64,000 nt of DNA from Desulfobulbus rhabdoformis (GCF_016919065.1 NZ_JAFFQA010000003.1:62001-126000), one strand, 5' to 3'. Shown: positions 26,219 to 36,868, counted from the first letter of the stretch. The notes: generated by a model from the sequence alone, not told the origin. Numbers and translations: made by a program.

Positions 26219-26719
26219 TTAGGCAACCTGGGTAAAAACGGTTCCCTTTGCACCACAGACCGGACATTTCTCCGGGGCTTTTCCCAGCTCGATGTACCCA
26301 CAGACCGGACAGAGATAAAAATCGGTTACATCCATATCTTTGCCTGCTTTGACTGCCTCGAGAGCCTTAGAGTAAATCTCTGCATGCACCGCTTCTGCAT
26401 CAACGGCAAATTTGAACATGGTTTTTGCCTTGTGACCATCAGCCACAGCAAGCTCAACCATGGGCGGATACATCTCTGTAAACTCATAGGTCTCGCCATC
26501 AATTGCCGCCTGCAGGTTATCTGCGGTGGTGGCTATCATATCCAGAGCTTTGAGATGACCTTCAGCATGAATACGCTCGGCTTCTGCAGTGGTGCGAAAC
26601 AGTTTGGCAATGTTTGCAAAACCGTCTTTCTCAGCCTTTTTCGCAAAAGCACGGTATTTCTGATTTGCTTGACTCTCACCGGAAAAGGCTTCTTTCAGAT
26701 TGTCATTTGTAGTGGCCAT
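26219..26719 (-). CDS. rbr: Rubrerythrin
   Basis: Peroxide-scavenging di-iron protein of anaerobes. The four-helix part shows the Glu and ExxH ligands (GESQANQKY near residue 15, EAERIHAEGH, DAEAVHAEIY). The C-terminal rubredoxin domain has CPVCGYI and CPVCGAKG. At 166 residues it is a compact rubrerythrin. It belongs functionally with the peroxiredoxin/desulfoferrodoxin block at 3-6 kb but is encoded separately. A clean GGAG lies before the ATG. Confidence 0.96.
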   Translation of the reverse strand: MATTNDNLKEAFSGESQANQKYRAFAKKAEKDGFANIAKLFRTTAEAERIHAEGHLKALDMIATTADNLQAAIDGETYEFTEMYPPMVELAVADGHKAKTMFKFAVDAEAVHAEIYSKALEAVKAGKDMDVTDFYLCPVCGYIELGKAPEKCPVCGAKGTVFTQVA

Positions 26720-27030
26720 TGGTGTTATCCTCCATGTTCGATGAATGATTTTGGTAATCTCACCTGATTTCTCAGCTCAGACTACCCTCATGTTTTCCTG
26801 TTTAACAGCTTGATTACATTATAATTTTAAGTAAATTAAACTCGAATGAAGGCATAGTACATTAAAAAATTATGATAGGCAAGTTTAAATGAGAAAAAAT
26901 ATCATTTAATATTTTTTCACTAATCAGATTGTTACCTAAATAGTGTTTGTCCATAAGTGAGGATTTTTGTTTAAGTTCGGGTAAGCCCGACTCCGAAAAG
27001 ACCTTTTTTGGATGGGTATTAAAAAGCTGG
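26720..27030. other. AT-rich intergenic region upstream of rubrerythrin
   Basis: 311 bp of AT-rich sequence between the rubredoxin-DUF2231 stop and the rubrerythrin start. It should hold the rubrerythrin promoter, but I could not settle on one, nor on a PerR-type operator. No gene is seen. Confidence 0.4.
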
Positions 27031-27675
27031 TTAATTTTTCCTGTTACCGAAAACCAGCTTACCACCAAGGTGCCCGGCAATTCCAACCGCACTGACCAAA
27101 ATCAATGAAAGGAGAATAAAAATCCATCGACCAGAGGTGGCAACAGTGAGAATATCAGGTTGCACCGCTCGCCAAAGGATAAGAACACAGAGCAAACTCA
27201 CAGTCACAATCGAGGCGCCTATCTTAATCTTGAAGGTTGAGGTCATAGCCCCACGATACCGGTTTTTCCAAATCTCATACCCGGTAAAAATGACAAAGGG
27301 CATAACGATGAGAACAAAAATAAAACTGTAAAAAGCGGCGGTTTCAAAGAGGGGAAGTCCGAAAAAAAGCGTTATCAGGAGAAAAAGAAACGCCATGGGG
27401 AGCACACCGTTTGGTGTATGAACGGCTATGGGGTGGAGATGGTGCTTTACAATCTGCTCGGAGGCAAAGGAGTAGATTTTCTGGAACTGGGTAGGCTCCT
27501 GAGCTGGAACAGCAGAGGAAACAGGTTCTTCGACGACGGTCTGCTCATTCGTCGGTTGTTCCTCCTCAGTGACCTCGACAAAGGCACTCTTGTCGGCGGA
27601 ACATATCGGGCATTCATCCGGTGGCTCGTCTCCCTCATGGATATAGCCACAAATAGTACATTCCCATTTTTTCAT
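27031..27675 (-). CDS. Rubredoxin-like domain fused to a DUF2231-type membrane domain
   Basis: Residues 1-30 are a short rubredoxin-like domain (Cys6, Cys9, Cys22, Cys25: WECTICGYI and CPICSADK), as seen at the ends of rubrerythrins. An acidic linker of about 50 residues follows. Residues about 75-214 contain four predicted transmembrane helices with HPIAVHTPNGVLPMAFLFLL near the first, resembling DUF2231 membrane proteins. The conserved His could bind haem (inference). The layout suggests a membrane-bound electron carrier passing electrons to or from the soluble peroxidase system; rubrerythrin lies next to it in the same orientation. Confidence 0.82.
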   Translation of the reverse strand: MKKWECTICGYIHEGDEPPDECPICSADKSAFVEVTEEEQPTNEQTVVEEPVSSAVPAQEPTQFQKIYSFASEQIVKHHLHPIAVHTPNGVLPMAFLFLLITLFFGLPLFETAAFYSFIFVLIVMPFVIFTGYEIWKNRYRGAMTSTFKIKIGASIVTVSLLCVLILWRAVQPDILTVATSGRWIFILLSLILVSAVGIAGHLGGKLVFGNRKN

Positions 27676-28070
27676 CCTGTACCTCCATAAACAACGAACA
27701 TTGTTTCTGCTTCATACAAAAACATGGGGTAACTCGGGGATGTCATCGCAACCATCCCGTTTAGATATGGAATATTATTGTATGAAGTCCCATACATCGT
27801 TTTCAGCAATTATAGGAAAACGATATCCCTTAGACAAGATGTACCTAGAAATACTGGTGCTCTGGATGACCAGGAGCAATGCGAAAAGATGAAGGGTGTC
27901 TTGAAAAATTAGATTTTTCAATCAAGGTCAAGGCATGCTAGAAATTTTACCGCAGGCATATACTTGATATTCCGAGGATAAAATTTTTTACATAACGCAG
28001 AGATTGGCAGAAAAAGCAATTATTCAAGATTCCCTGAAGACTGTGTCCAGCAAAGTGGTCTGTAAACAAA
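27676..28070. other. Intergenic region holding MITE-like copy 3
   Basis: 395 bp between the gpsA stop and the rubredoxin-DUF2231 start. The half next to gpsA is MITE-like copy 3; the rest (27676-27893) shows no gene. Confidence 0.5.
27894..28034. mobile_element. MITE-like element, copy 3 (141 bp)
   Basis: Left end GGGTGTCTTGAAAAATTAG and right end ATTATTCAAGATTCCC match copies 1 and 2. The internal TTCCGAGGATAAAATTTT block is shared with copy 1, while other interior positions differ. The element is flanked on each side by GAA, a possible 3-bp target duplication in this copy only. It sits directly downstream of gpsA. Confidence 0.7.
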
Positions 28071-29081
28071 TTACTGCAGCTCGTTTTTGAGATCGCGCTG
28101 GAAGAGTTCGGCAACGGCATCCGCGCATTTTTTATCCTCATAGAGCACCTGATAGACCTGCTCAAGGATGGGCATCTCTACATCCATGCTTTTGGCGAGT
28201 GCATGACAGGATTTTGTTGTTTTGACCCCTTCTGCCACCATTTTCATCTCGCTGAGTGCCTGATCAAGGGTCAGCCCAGAGCCAAGTTTGAGGCCGACAG
28301 TTCTATTTCGGCTCAAATCGCCGGTACAGGTGAGCACCAGATCTCCCATGCCGCCAAGACCGGCAAAGGTCTGGAGTTGTCCCCCCAGGGCCACACCCAT
28401 ACGGGATATTTCAGCCAGACCTCGGGTCATCAGTGCTGCCCGGGTATTCAAACCATAGCCAAGACCGTCACAGATACCAGCTGCTATGGCTATAATATTT
28501 TTCATGGCTCCACTGATTTCAAGTCCAATTACATCACTTGAAGAGTAGACCCGAAAATAATCCGTGGAAAAGAGATGTTGCACAGCCTCTGCTGCTTTGA
28601 GATCCTTAAAAGCAACCGTAACGGCGGTGGGTTGTTTATTCGCAACCTCTTTGGCAAAACTGGGACCACTCAGCACACCAAGCTGCAGATGTTTACAGCT
28701 TGTTGCCTCCTGCTGCATCACCCCGGTCATGGTCATACCGCTGGCTATTTCAATCCCTTTCACCGCTGAAACGATAAGGGTGCCTTCAGGAAGCACAGGA
28801 AAGAGCTTTTTATAGACCTCTCGGTAGCCGTGTGAAGGAACCACCATGCAAATACACTGGGCGCCGCCAACCGCTGCAAAAAGATCATCGCTGACGCTGA
28901 GGCAATCAGGAAAGGGGTGTCCTTCCTGATAGCGTTTGTTTTCACGATCCTGGGATAAGATATTGATGTGTTCCACATCTCTATCCCAAAGGGTAACATT
29001 GACGCCTTTACGGGCCAGTAAGAGAGCCAGGGCCGTACCCCAGCTCCCGGCCCCGATCATCGCGACCTTATCAATCTTCAT
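28071..29081 (-). CDS. gpsA: Glycerol-3-phosphate dehydrogenase [NAD(P)+]
   Basis: Reduces dihydroxyacetone phosphate to sn-glycerol-3-phosphate for phospholipid synthesis. The nucleotide-binding motif is [16 protein letters not shown] at the N-terminus. [19 protein letters not shown] and the catalytic-Lys region [10 protein letters not shown] are conserved, as is [13 protein letters not shown]. The start at 29081 follows GAGGGGG and overlaps the gyrA stop by 11 bp, giving 336 residues, the usual length. The longer in-frame reading from 29168 is therefore rejected. Confidence 0.96.
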   Translation of the reverse strand: MKIDKVAMIGAGSWGTALALLLARKGVNVTLWDRDVEHINILSQDRENKRYQEGHPFPDCLSVSDDLFAAVGGAQCICMVVPSHGYREVYKKLFPVLPEGTLIVSAVKGIEIASGMTMTGVMQQEATSCKHLQLGVLSGPSFAKEVANKQPTAVTVAFKDLKAAEAVQHLFSTDYFRVYSSSDVIGLEISGAMKNIIAIAAGICDGLGYGLNTRAALMTRGLAEISRMGVALGGQLQTFAGLGGMGDLVLTCTGDLSRNRTVGLKLGSGLTLDQALSEMKMVAEGVKTTKSCHALAKSMDVEMPILEQVYQVLYEDKKCADAVAELFQRDLKNELQ

Positions 29082-31569
29082 TTTCCCCCTCGACTCTTTC
29101 CTCGTCGTTCTCATCGTCTTCCACGTCCTCTTCCCTGGCAAGGATAGACATATCGACAACAAATTCATCCTCTTCCAGATTAATCAGACGGACGCCCTGC
29201 GTGTTTCGACCAATAATGCGGACAGTATCCATGGGCATACGGATGATCTTTCCGGAGTTGGCAATCAGCATGACCTGGTCTTCATCAACAACCGGAAGCA
29301 CGCCGACAACTTTACCATTACGCTCACTGGTTTTGATGGCAAAGACACCTTTACCGCCACGAGCCTGCAGTTTGTATTCGGAGGCTGCCGTCCGTTTACC
29401 GTAACCGTTTTCGGTGACTGTAAGCACGGAATCATCTGCGCTGATGATAGCCATCCCAACCACCTGATCGTCTTCGCTCAGGTTGATACCTTTAACACCG
29501 GCGGCCAGACGTCCCATGACACGCACATCGGACTCATGGAAATGAATGGAGAGCCCTTTTCGGGTGACAAGAAATATCTCATCGTCTCCACTTGTTATGG
29601 CAGCAGAGAGGATTTCATCATCATCACGTATGGTTAAACCAAATTTTCCTTTCCGTAAAGGACGCTTGTATTCAGATATTGAGGTCTTTTTCACCCGGCC
29701 CAGCTTGGTAACAGTGAGGACTGAGACGGAATCTTCCATATCAGCGAGACCGGCCACCGGAAGAATGGCGGCAACCTTCTCGTTTTCTCCGAGTTCCAGC
29801 AGGTTGACAATGGCCTTGCCGCGAGCTGTACGACCGGCCAGTGGCAGCTCATACACCCTGCGCCAGAAAACCCGCCCACTGTTGGTAAAAAAGAGGAAGG
29901 TATCAAGGCTTGAGGCGGTATAGAGTTTGGTGACGAAATCGTCCTCTACACTGACCATGCCACGAACGCCTTTACCACCACGACGTTGAGCCCGGTAAAG
30001 AGCCAGCGGATTGCGCTTAATATAGCCGCTGTGGGAAATGGTGACCACCATCTCTTCAGGAGCTATCATATCCTCGGGCAGGATTTCATCGGGCGCGTCA
30101 ATAATTTCGGTCCGACGTTCATCGCCGTAGTCTTCCCGAATGGCAGTAAACTCATCACGAACAATTTGAACAACGAGATTGTCATCGGAAAGAATCTGTT
30201 TGAGCCAGGATATTTGAGCCAGGATTTCCTCATAATCATTGATGATTTTGTCGCGTTCCAGGCCGGTGAGACGCTGCAGCCGCATATCGAGAATAGTCTG
30301 TGCCTGAATTTCGGAGAGCTCAAAGCGGGCGATTAATCCGGCTTTAGCCTCTGCCGGGTTAGCGGAGGACTTGATCAGTTCCACCACCTCATCGAGATTG
30401 GTAATGGCTATCTTTAAGCCTTCGAGAATATGGGCTCGTTCCTCGGCCTTACGCAGTTCAAAGGCGGTCCGTCGATAAATCACGGTTTTACGGTGGACGA
30501 TGAAGTGCTGCAGGATCTGTTTGAGATTGAGGATTTCCGGCTTATTATTGACAATACAGAGCAAAATGATACCAAAGCTCTTTTGTAGCGGGGTCATTTT
30601 GTAGAGCTGATTGATAACGACATCGGCGATCTCGTCTTTGCGCAGATCGAGAACGACGCGTACACCGTGACGGTCGGACTCATCACGAATCTCGGAAATG
30701 GAGGTTATCCGTTTTTCCTTCATCAACAGGGCTATTTTCTCAACCAGGGTGGCTTTATTCTGCTGATAGGGGATTTCGGTGATAACTATGGATTCGGCGT
30801 TGTTGCCCCGTTGTTCGATATGGTGTTTGGAGCGCATCAACACTACACCACGGCCGGTCTCGTAGGCTTCGCGAATCCCTGCACGCCCACAGATAAAACC
30901 GCCGGTGGGAAAGTCCGGTCCGGTGATGATTTCCATAAGCTGATGCACGGTGATTTCCGCATCGTCAATCAAGGCCATCAAACCATCGATAACCTCTGTC
31001 AGGTTATGTGGCGGTATTTTGGTCGCCATACCTACAGCAATACCCTCTGACCCATTTATGAGAATATTGGGTATTTTGGAAGGCAGAACCGCAGGCTCCA
31101 GGAGGGAGTTATCGTAGTTGGGAACAAAATCAACGGTTTCCTTATCGAGGTCCGCAACCAGCTCCTGGTCCAGCCGGGTCATCCGTGCTTCTGTGTAACG
31201 CATGGCAGCGGCAGAGTCGCCATCCATGGAACCGAAGTTTCCCTGGCCGTCAACCAGGGGGTAACGCATGGAGAAATCCTGGGCCATACGCACCAGGGTA
31301 TCATAAGCTGCAGTATCGCCGTGGGGGTGAAATTTACCTATTACATCACCGACAATACGTGCCGATTTGATGTAGGCTCGATTATAGGTATTGCCGAGCT
31401 CGCGCATGGCGTACAGGGTTCGGCGATGAACCGGTTTGAGGCCATCGCGTACATCGGGCAGGGCTCTGCCGATAATGACGGACATGGCATAATCCAGGTA
31501 GGATTTCTGTAATTCCCTGGATATGGCAATGGTGGGCTGTTGGGGGGTATCTGTTGATTGTTGGGTCAT
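29071..31569 (-). CDS. gyrA: DNA gyrase subunit A
   Basis: Breakage-reunion subunit of gyrase, which introduces negative supercoils. The catalytic Tyr is in [10 protein letters not shown]. The quinolone-resistance region [17 protein letters not shown] is intact. C-terminal beta-pinwheel repeats include the GyrA-box-like segment RRGGKGVRG. The length of 832 residues is normal, ending in an acidic tail. gyrB lies 44 bp upstream, and gpsA overlaps its end. Confidence 0.98.
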   Translation of the reverse strand: MTQQSTDTPQQPTIAISRELQKSYLDYAMSVIIGRALPDVRDGLKPVHRRTLYAMRELGNTYNRAYIKSARIVGDVIGKFHPHGDTAAYDTLVRMAQDFSMRYPLVDGQGNFGSMDGDSAAAMRYTEARMTRLDQELVADLDKETVDFVPNYDNSLLEPAVLPSKIPNILINGSEGIAVGMATKIPPHNLTEVIDGLMALIDDAEITVHQLMEIITGPDFPTGGFICGRAGIREAYETGRGVVLMRSKHHIEQRGNNAESIVITEIPYQQNKATLVEKIALLMKEKRITSISEIRDESDRHGVRVVLDLRKDEIADVVINQLYKMTPLQKSFGIILLCIVNNKPEILNLKQILQHFIVHRKTVIYRRTAFELRKAEERAHILEGLKIAITNLDEVVELIKSSANPAEAKAGLIARFELSEIQAQTILDMRLQRLTGLERDKIINDYEEILAQISWLKQILSDDNLVVQIVRDEFTAIREDYGDERRTEIIDAPDEILPEDMIAPEEMVVTISHSGYIKRNPLALYRAQRRGGKGVRGMVSVEDDFVTKLYTASSLDTFLFFTNSGRVFWRRVYELPLAGRTARGKAIVNLLELGENEKVAAILPVAGLADMEDSVSVLTVTKLGRVKKTSISEYKRPLRKGKFGLTIRDDDEILSAAITSGDDEIFLVTRKGLSIHFHESDVRVMGRLAAGVKGINLSEDDQVVGMAIISADDSVLTVTENGYGKRTAASEYKLQARGGKGVFAIKTSERNGKVVGVLPVVDEDQVMLIANSGKIIRMPMDTVRIIGRNTQGVRLINLEEDEFVVDMSILAREEDVEDDENDEERVEGENED

Positions 31570-31613
31570 TATGCTATCCTAAGTGACTCGTACGTTATGG
31601 GAGAGTGGTCGTT

Positions 31614-34025
31614 TTATATGTCAAGATCCGCAACTTCCAGGGCATGATTTTGAATAAAATCACGGCGAGGCTCGACTTTATCTCCCATGAGCGTTGTAAA
31701 AATATCATCAGTCAGAGCAATATCATCGATATTGACCTGGACCAGAGCGCGGTTTTCCGGGTTCATCGTTGTATCCCAGAGCTGCTCCGGATTCATCTCA
31801 CCCAGACCTTTATAGCGCTGGAGATGTGATCCCTTAAAGGTTTCCTCACGGACAACCTCTATCAGTCGACGCCAGTTTTCAACATCGATGATCGATTCCT
31901 GACCGGTTGAACTGGTACGAATCAGGGCAAAGCTGCTCTGGAGATACTCTTGAATGCCTGTGTAGAGCTCCAGGGCATGACGATATTCGTTAATCAGAGG
32001 AATATTGGGGCCCACAACAGCAGTTACGTGGGATTCACCGGCAATAGTGACATCAAGCTCAAAGCAGGCTGGACGCCAGATACAAGGCCGAATCGGACCA
32101 ATAGAGGAGGCTTTCCCTTCAAGTTTTCTCGCCAAGTCTTCCACAAATTCCCGGTTTTCAAACTGAGAAGCTGTGTGAATATTTTCGGCCAAAAGGAAGA
32201 GGGTCAGGGATTCCTTGATATTCATCCGTTCCAGATAGGCGAGGACGCGGGCAAAAGCGGAGAGTTTTTTCAGCATAGTGATCATCTGATCTTGGGCGAT
32301 CTCTACTTCTTTTTCGGTCTGAATGCGCAGCATCTGGCTGGCCTGACTGTAGAGGTAAGCGTTGAGTTCTTCATCATCGAGAAAATACTGCTCTTTTTTT
32401 CCTCTGCCCAAACGATAAAGCGGGGGTTGACCAATATAGATGTGACCGTTTTCAATCAGGGGCAGCATCTGGCGGTAGAAAAAAGTCAGCAGCAGGGTAC
32501 GAATATGAGCGCCGTCAACATCAGCATCGGTCATGATGATAATTTTATGATAACGCAGTTTTTCCAGATCAAACTCTTCACTACCAATACCAGTCCCCAG
32601 TGATGCCACTAGCTGTCTGATTTCCTCGGAGCCGAGAATTTTATCAAACCTGGCTTTCTCGACGTTCATAATTTTTCCACGCAGGGGGAGGATGGCCTGA
32701 ATGGAACGGTCCCGTCCCTGTTTAGCCGAACCGCCAGCCGAGTCACCCTCTACAATAAAAAGCTCACGCTGGGCAGGGTCCTTGGACTGACACTCAGCCA
32801 GTTTTCCAGCCATCATCACCGAGACAGAACCTTTCTTTCGGGAAAGGTCACGGGCTTTACGGGCTGCGTCACGGGCACGGGCTGCTTCGACCGCTTTGCT
32901 GAGAATTGCCCGGGCCACCTGTGGGTTTTCTTCCAGGTAGGCGCCAAGCTTTTCATTACACAGGGACTCCACAATCGACTTGACCTCAGAGTTGCCCAGC
33001 TTGGTTTTGGTCTGTCCTTCAAACTGCGGGTTGGGCACACGCACCGAGATAATGCAGGCCAGTCCCTCACGGACATCGTCGCCACCCAATTTTTCTTTGA
33101 GATTTTTAGGAACAACATCGTCACTTGCGTAGCGATTGATGCATTTGGTCAGGGCGGCACGAAAGCCAGCCACATGGGAGCCGCCTTCTTTTGTATTGAT
33201 ATTATTTACAAAAGAAAAGAGACGCTCGGAGTAGCCATCAAAGTACTGAAGGCAGATGTCTACCTGGACATCGTCTCTTTCACCGGTGATGAGAACCGGG
33301 ATGGGGTGAACCGCAGTACGATTTCTATTGAGATATTCAACATAAGAAACGATACCGCCTTCAAAATGAAAGGAATCCTCGGCACCGTCACGCTCGTCTT
33401 TGAGAACTATGAGGATATTTTTGTTGAGAAAGGCCAGTTCCCGCATACGGTTTTTGACAATTTCATATTGAAAAACCGTGGTTTCGGTAAAAATATCAGG
33501 ATCTGGTTTAAAATAAATTTTGGTTCCAGAATCCTCACAGTTGCCTATTTCTTCGATATCACCGGTTCGATCACCGTACTTGTAGGACTGTTTGTAGATG
33601 GTGCCATTTCGGTGCACCACAGCGCTGGTTTCTGCACTTAACGCATTAACAACAGAAACACCCACACCATGCAGACCACCGGAGACCTTATAGGTTGAGT
33701 GGTCGAATTTACCACCGGCATGGAGGGTGGTCATAACCAGTTCCAGGGCGGACATATTTTCAGTGGAGTGCATATCCACCGGAATACCGCGTCCATTATC
33801 CTCAACGGTTACAGAATTATCGGAGTGGATGGTTATGCTGATTTGGGAGCAGTAGCCAGCCAGTGCCTCATCAATGGAGTTATCAACCACCTCGTAGATG
33901 AGATGATGCAGACCTTGAACACCGGTATTGCCGATATACATGGAAGGTCTTTTGCGAACAGCCTCAAGTCCATCAAGAACTTTAATCTGATCCGCACCAT
34001 AGGAAGTGTTGCTTAATTCACTCAC
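31614..34025 (-). CDS. gyrB: DNA gyrase subunit B
   Basis: ATPase subunit of gyrase. The GHKL ATP-binding motifs are at the N-terminus (VDNSIDEALAG, VEDNGRGIPVD, GGLHGVGVSVVNALS). The TOPRIM domain has ELFIVEGDSAGGSAKQG and TDADVDGAHI. The C-terminal QRYKGLGEMNPEQLW is conserved. 803 residues is normal. It precedes gyrA in the same transcript and follows dnaN; recF is not between them. Confidence 0.98.
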   Translation of the reverse strand: MSELSNTSYGADQIKVLDGLEAVRKRPSMYIGNTGVQGLHHLIYEVVDNSIDEALAGYCSQISITIHSDNSVTVEDNGRGIPVDMHSTENMSALELVMTTLHAGGKFDHSTYKVSGGLHGVGVSVVNALSAETSAVVHRNGTIYKQSYKYGDRTGDIEEIGNCEDSGTKIYFKPDPDIFTETTVFQYEIVKNRMRELAFLNKNILIVLKDERDGAEDSFHFEGGIVSYVEYLNRNRTAVHPIPVLITGERDDVQVDICLQYFDGYSERLFSFVNNINTKEGGSHVAGFRAALTKCINRYASDDVVPKNLKEKLGGDDVREGLACIISVRVPNPQFEGQTKTKLGNSEVKSIVESLCNEKLGAYLEENPQVARAILSKAVEAARARDAARKARDLSRKKGSVSVMMAGKLAECQSKDPAQRELFIVEGDSAGGSAKQGRDRSIQAILPLRGKIMNVEKARFDKILGSEEIRQLVASLGTGIGSEEFDLEKLRYHKIIIMTDADVDGAHIRTLLLTFFYRQMLPLIENGHIYIGQPPLYRLGRGKKEQYFLDDEELNAYLYSQASQMLRIQTEKEVEIAQDQMITMLKKLSAFARVLAYLERMNIKESLTLFLLAENIHTASQFENREFVEDLARKLEGKASSIGPIRPCIWRPACFELDVTIAGESHVTAVVGPNIPLINEYRHALELYTGIQEYLQSSFALIRTSSTGQESIIDVENWRRLIEVVREETFKGSHLQRYKGLGEMNPEQLWDTTMNPENRALVQVNIDDIALTDDIFTTLMGDKVEPRRDFIQNHALEVADLDI

Positions 34026-34210
34026 GTTTATCCTTCACTGTAGAGTTGTTGTTCTCGTAGCAAGGTGTTGAAAACTTTAATAACATCTTGTTTTCACACT
34101 TTTAGTTATCAATAAAGTTGTTACGAGTTGATAAAACAAGTTCTTGGACAAATAAAAAAAACCGGGGAAAGACCCTGGCAAAAGGTGTCAGAGAAAGGCT
34201 TGGACAATCC

Positions 34211-35338
34211 CTATAATTTCATGGGCATAATCACGCTCAAAAAGCCGGGATCGTCTTCTGAGGTGATCATGCAGGGGCTTTCCTGGTTATTGATGGAGGC
34301 AATGACAGTTTCTCCCTCCATAACCTGCAGAGTATCTATGAAATAGCGGCAATTGAAACCAAGAGAGAGTTCCTCACCGGAATACTCAACTTCAAATTCA
34401 TCTTTGGCTGATCCAAAGTCGGCATTCTGTGAGGTGAGTACTATTTTCCCCTCTGTGACATCCATTTTGATGGCATGAAAGAGATCTTCTGTGAACAGAT
34501 TGATCCGTTTCAGACTCTCAAGAAAGCGGGTTCTGTCAATATGAATGGAGTTCTCTTTGGATAAGACATTAAGCAATCCCTGGAAATCGGGAAAATCGCC
34601 TTCCATCAACCGAATAATGAGCAGAGAGTCATCACTCTTCAAAACAGCCTGCTTTTCTTCAACGCCAAAAGAGAAGGTATTGCGGTTTTCACAGAATTTT
34701 CGAATTTCCTGCACGCCTCGGCGGGGAATGAGGGTTGTATCAAGATTGAGGGCATCCAGGCCTGCATCAACATCCCGGTTCATGATGGTGAGACGATGGC
34801 CATCGGAGGTGATCATTTTCAGGCTGAGCTGATCATCGGTTTTCACCTTCTGCAACAGAGCAGCGGTGAGGGTGAACATGTTTTCCTTATCCTGGGCGAT
34901 GGAAAAAATTGTTTTATCGACAAGATCGACCATGATACCACTGTCCATGGAAAGCATGGCATCTTCGTCGTACTCAGGAAACTGGGGAAACTCATCGGCC
35001 ACCATTCCGGCTAACCGGTAGACACTTGGGCCAGCGGTAATCTCAACCCAGTTTTTTTCCAACTCCTTAAAAGAAAAGGTTGAGGAGTTCGATTCGCGGG
35101 TTATTTCGAAGAGTTTTTTAGCTGGAAGGGTCAAGATACCTGTTTCGATAACTTCTGCAGGAATGGACTGTTTTAAGCCTATTTCCAAATCGGTTCCCGT
35201 GAGAACTATCTGCTCCTGTTCAACCTCGACCAGTACGTTGGAAAGGATAGCTAACGTTCCTTTTTTACTGGTAATATTTTGCTGAGCACCGATTCCTCGA
35301 AGGAGATCATCTCGGTTTATGTTAAACTGGAAGGCCAT
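34211..35338 (-). CDS. dnaN: DNA polymerase III beta subunit (sliding clamp)
   Basis: Ring-shaped processivity clamp. The 375 residues show the three-domain clamp pattern, with GTDLEIGL, LPAKKLFEI, the EFPQFPEYD segment of domain 2 and the terminal MITSEDDPGFLSVIMPMKL (C-terminal MPM-L typical of bacterial clamps). It lies upstream of gyrB and gyrA in one orientation. dnaA and recF are not in the window. Confidence 0.97.
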   Translation of the reverse strand: MAFQFNINRDDLLRGIGAQQNITSKKGTLAILSNVLVEVEQEQIVLTGTDLEIGLKQSIPAEVIETGILTLPAKKLFEITRESNSSTFSFKELEKNWVEITAGPSVYRLAGMVADEFPQFPEYDEDAMLSMDSGIMVDLVDKTIFSIAQDKENMFTLTAALLQKVKTDDQLSLKMITSDGHRLTIMNRDVDAGLDALNLDTTLIPRRGVQEIRKFCENRNTFSFGVEEKQAVLKSDDSLLIIRLMEGDFPDFQGLLNVLSKENSIHIDRTRFLESLKRINLFTEDLFHAIKMDVTEGKIVLTSQNADFGSAKDEFEVEYSGEELSLGFNCRYFIDTLQVMEGETVIASINNQESPCMITSEDDPGFLSVIMPMKL

Positions 35339-35620
35339 AATAACATTCCTTTCTTTTTATAAATTATTTGTTGTTGTTATTAACGCTGTTTAAATGTGGA
35401 AATACTATATAACTAATTAAATTTTATGCATATTTAATGTTAAAAAGATTGTTTGGCAGGTAGGGGGTATAAGGTGAAAAAGTGGAGAATGCTGCTTATT
35501 TGCAACAGGTTGCGCACAGGTTTTCAACAATCTTATCAACACGTTTTACTCAAGGAGTAAAAATACTCGAATTTGGGTAAAAAATCAAATAATTTATGTT
35601 ATTTGTAATGTCAAAAAAAT
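35339..35620. other. AT-rich region with DnaA-box-like cluster, candidate replication origin element
   Basis: Between divergent dnaN and a serine hydrolase gene. DnaA-box-like nonamers sit within 32 bp: TTGCGCACA (35510-35518), TTTTCAACA (35521-35529) and TTATCAACA (35533-35541), the last matching TTATCCACA at 8 of 9 positions. A very AT-rich tract at about 35340-35450 could serve as an unwinding element. Related nonamers also occur between gyrB and dnaN (34066-34074 and 34126-34134). Without dnaA nearby or GC-skew data this stays a candidate; a DnaA-regulated dnaN promoter is an alternative. Confidence 0.4.
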
Positions 35621-36721
35621 ATGAAAAATCAAATAAATAAAATACTTGATACCCTGGGTGCTCAGGGGGTGGCTGAAGGTGTTTTTTCTGGTATGAGTGC
35701 CGGAGTGAGTATTGGTTCTAAAAACAGCCGTTTTCGCAGCTTCACAAGTGCAGGAAAAACACGGCAGGATGCACTGGGGACAACGGTTTCAGAGCAGACA
35801 CTCTTTGATCTGGCCTCGCTGACCAAACCTCTTTCCACAGTGCTTTTAACCCTGCAGCTCATCGGTGAGCAAAAACTGGATTGGCATACGCCCCTTGATC
35901 GATTTCTAGAGTTGAATTATCCCCAGGTTGAACTCTACCACCTGTTGAACCACTCCTCGGGATTACCTGCCTATCACCCTTATTTTCGACAGTTCGCCCC
36001 CAGGCAAGATAAAGAGGCTCGACAAAGGCTCTTTGGGCTTATTCGCAGCGAGCCGTTGATTTATGAAACCGGATCAGGTTCTCTTTACAGTGATTTGGGC
36101 TTTATTTTGCTGGGTAAATTGATTGAGCAATGTACGGGAAAGGATTTGGATGTTCTGTTTAAGGAGCGAATAGCCAGTCCTCTTTCCCTAGAAAAAGATA
36201 TATTCTTTCATCCCATAGGGGGAGAACAAGGGCCTATTGAACGTGAAGTTGCAGCAAGCGAAGCATGCCCTTGGCGAGGGAATATCCTTCAGGGGGAGGT
36301 GCACGATGAACATTGCTGGCTTATGGGAGGGGTGGCGGGACACGCGGGATTATTTGGCTCAGTGAAGGGCGTAATCTGCCTGTGTGAGCAAATTCTCGAT
36401 TTATGGAAAAGGGAGAGTGCGCAACTACCGATAGAATCTAAAATACTGCGGTATGCCCTGCAAACAAAACAACCGCATTCCGACTGGTGTCTGGGATTTG
36501 ATACGCCTACACCTGGAGGCTCGAGCAGTGGTCGATATTTTTCATCCACCAGTGTAGGACACCTGGGGTTCAGCGGTACTTCTTTCTGGATAGACCCTGT
36601 AAAAGAGGTGATAGTGGTTTTGCTCACCAATAGGATACATCCCACAAGGGAGAATACGAAAATACGCAGTTTTCGACCGCTGTTTCACGATCGAATAATG
36701 GAGATAGCTATCGCTCGTTAG
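35621..36721 (+). CDS. Serine hydrolase of the beta-lactamase (class C/PBP4-like) family
   Basis: Catalytic motifs are visible: SxxK in LASLTKPLST at about residue 65-75, YSDLGF as the YxN-like second motif, and GHLGFSGTSFWIDP near the C-terminus as the third (HxG) motif. The 366 residues lack an obvious signal peptide, suggesting a cytosolic esterase or peptidase-like member rather than a secreted beta-lactamase. The start has a poor SD. It is divergent from dnaN and convergent with the sulfur cluster. Confidence 0.85.
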   Translation: MKNQINKILDTLGAQGVAEGVFSGMSAGVSIGSKNSRFRSFTSAGKTRQDALGTTVSEQTLFDLASLTKPLSTVLLTLQLIGEQKLDWHTPLDRFLELNYPQVELYHLLNHSSGLPAYHPYFRQFAPRQDKEARQRLFGLIRSEPLIYETGSGSLYSDLGFILLGKLIEQCTGKDLDVLFKERIASPLSLEKDIFFHPIGGEQGPIEREVAASEACPWRGNILQGEVHDEHCWLMGGVAGHAGLFGSVKGVICLCEQILDLWKRESAQLPIESKILRYALQTKQPHSDWCLGFDTPTPGGSSSGRYFSSTSVGHLGFSGTSFWIDPVKEVIVVLLTNRIHPTRENTKIRSFRPLFHDRIMEIAIAR

Positions 36722-36813
36722 TGCCCCATCAGAAAGGGTCTTTTCGGAATCTGCGCTTACCTGAACTTGAACAAAAATCCTCATTTCTGGACGGACACCA
36801 GTTAGCCGAATAA

Positions 36814-36850
36814 AAAAAGCCCTGTGATCAAATGACCACAGGGCTTTCTT
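36814..36850. terminator. Bidirectional terminator
   Basis: AAGCCCTGTG / CACAGGGCTT stem with an 11-nt loop and A/T flanks on both sides, between the convergent serine hydrolase gene and the sulfur-cluster operon. Confidence 0.88.
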
Positions 36851-36868
36851 ATGCTCAGCAGAAAATAC

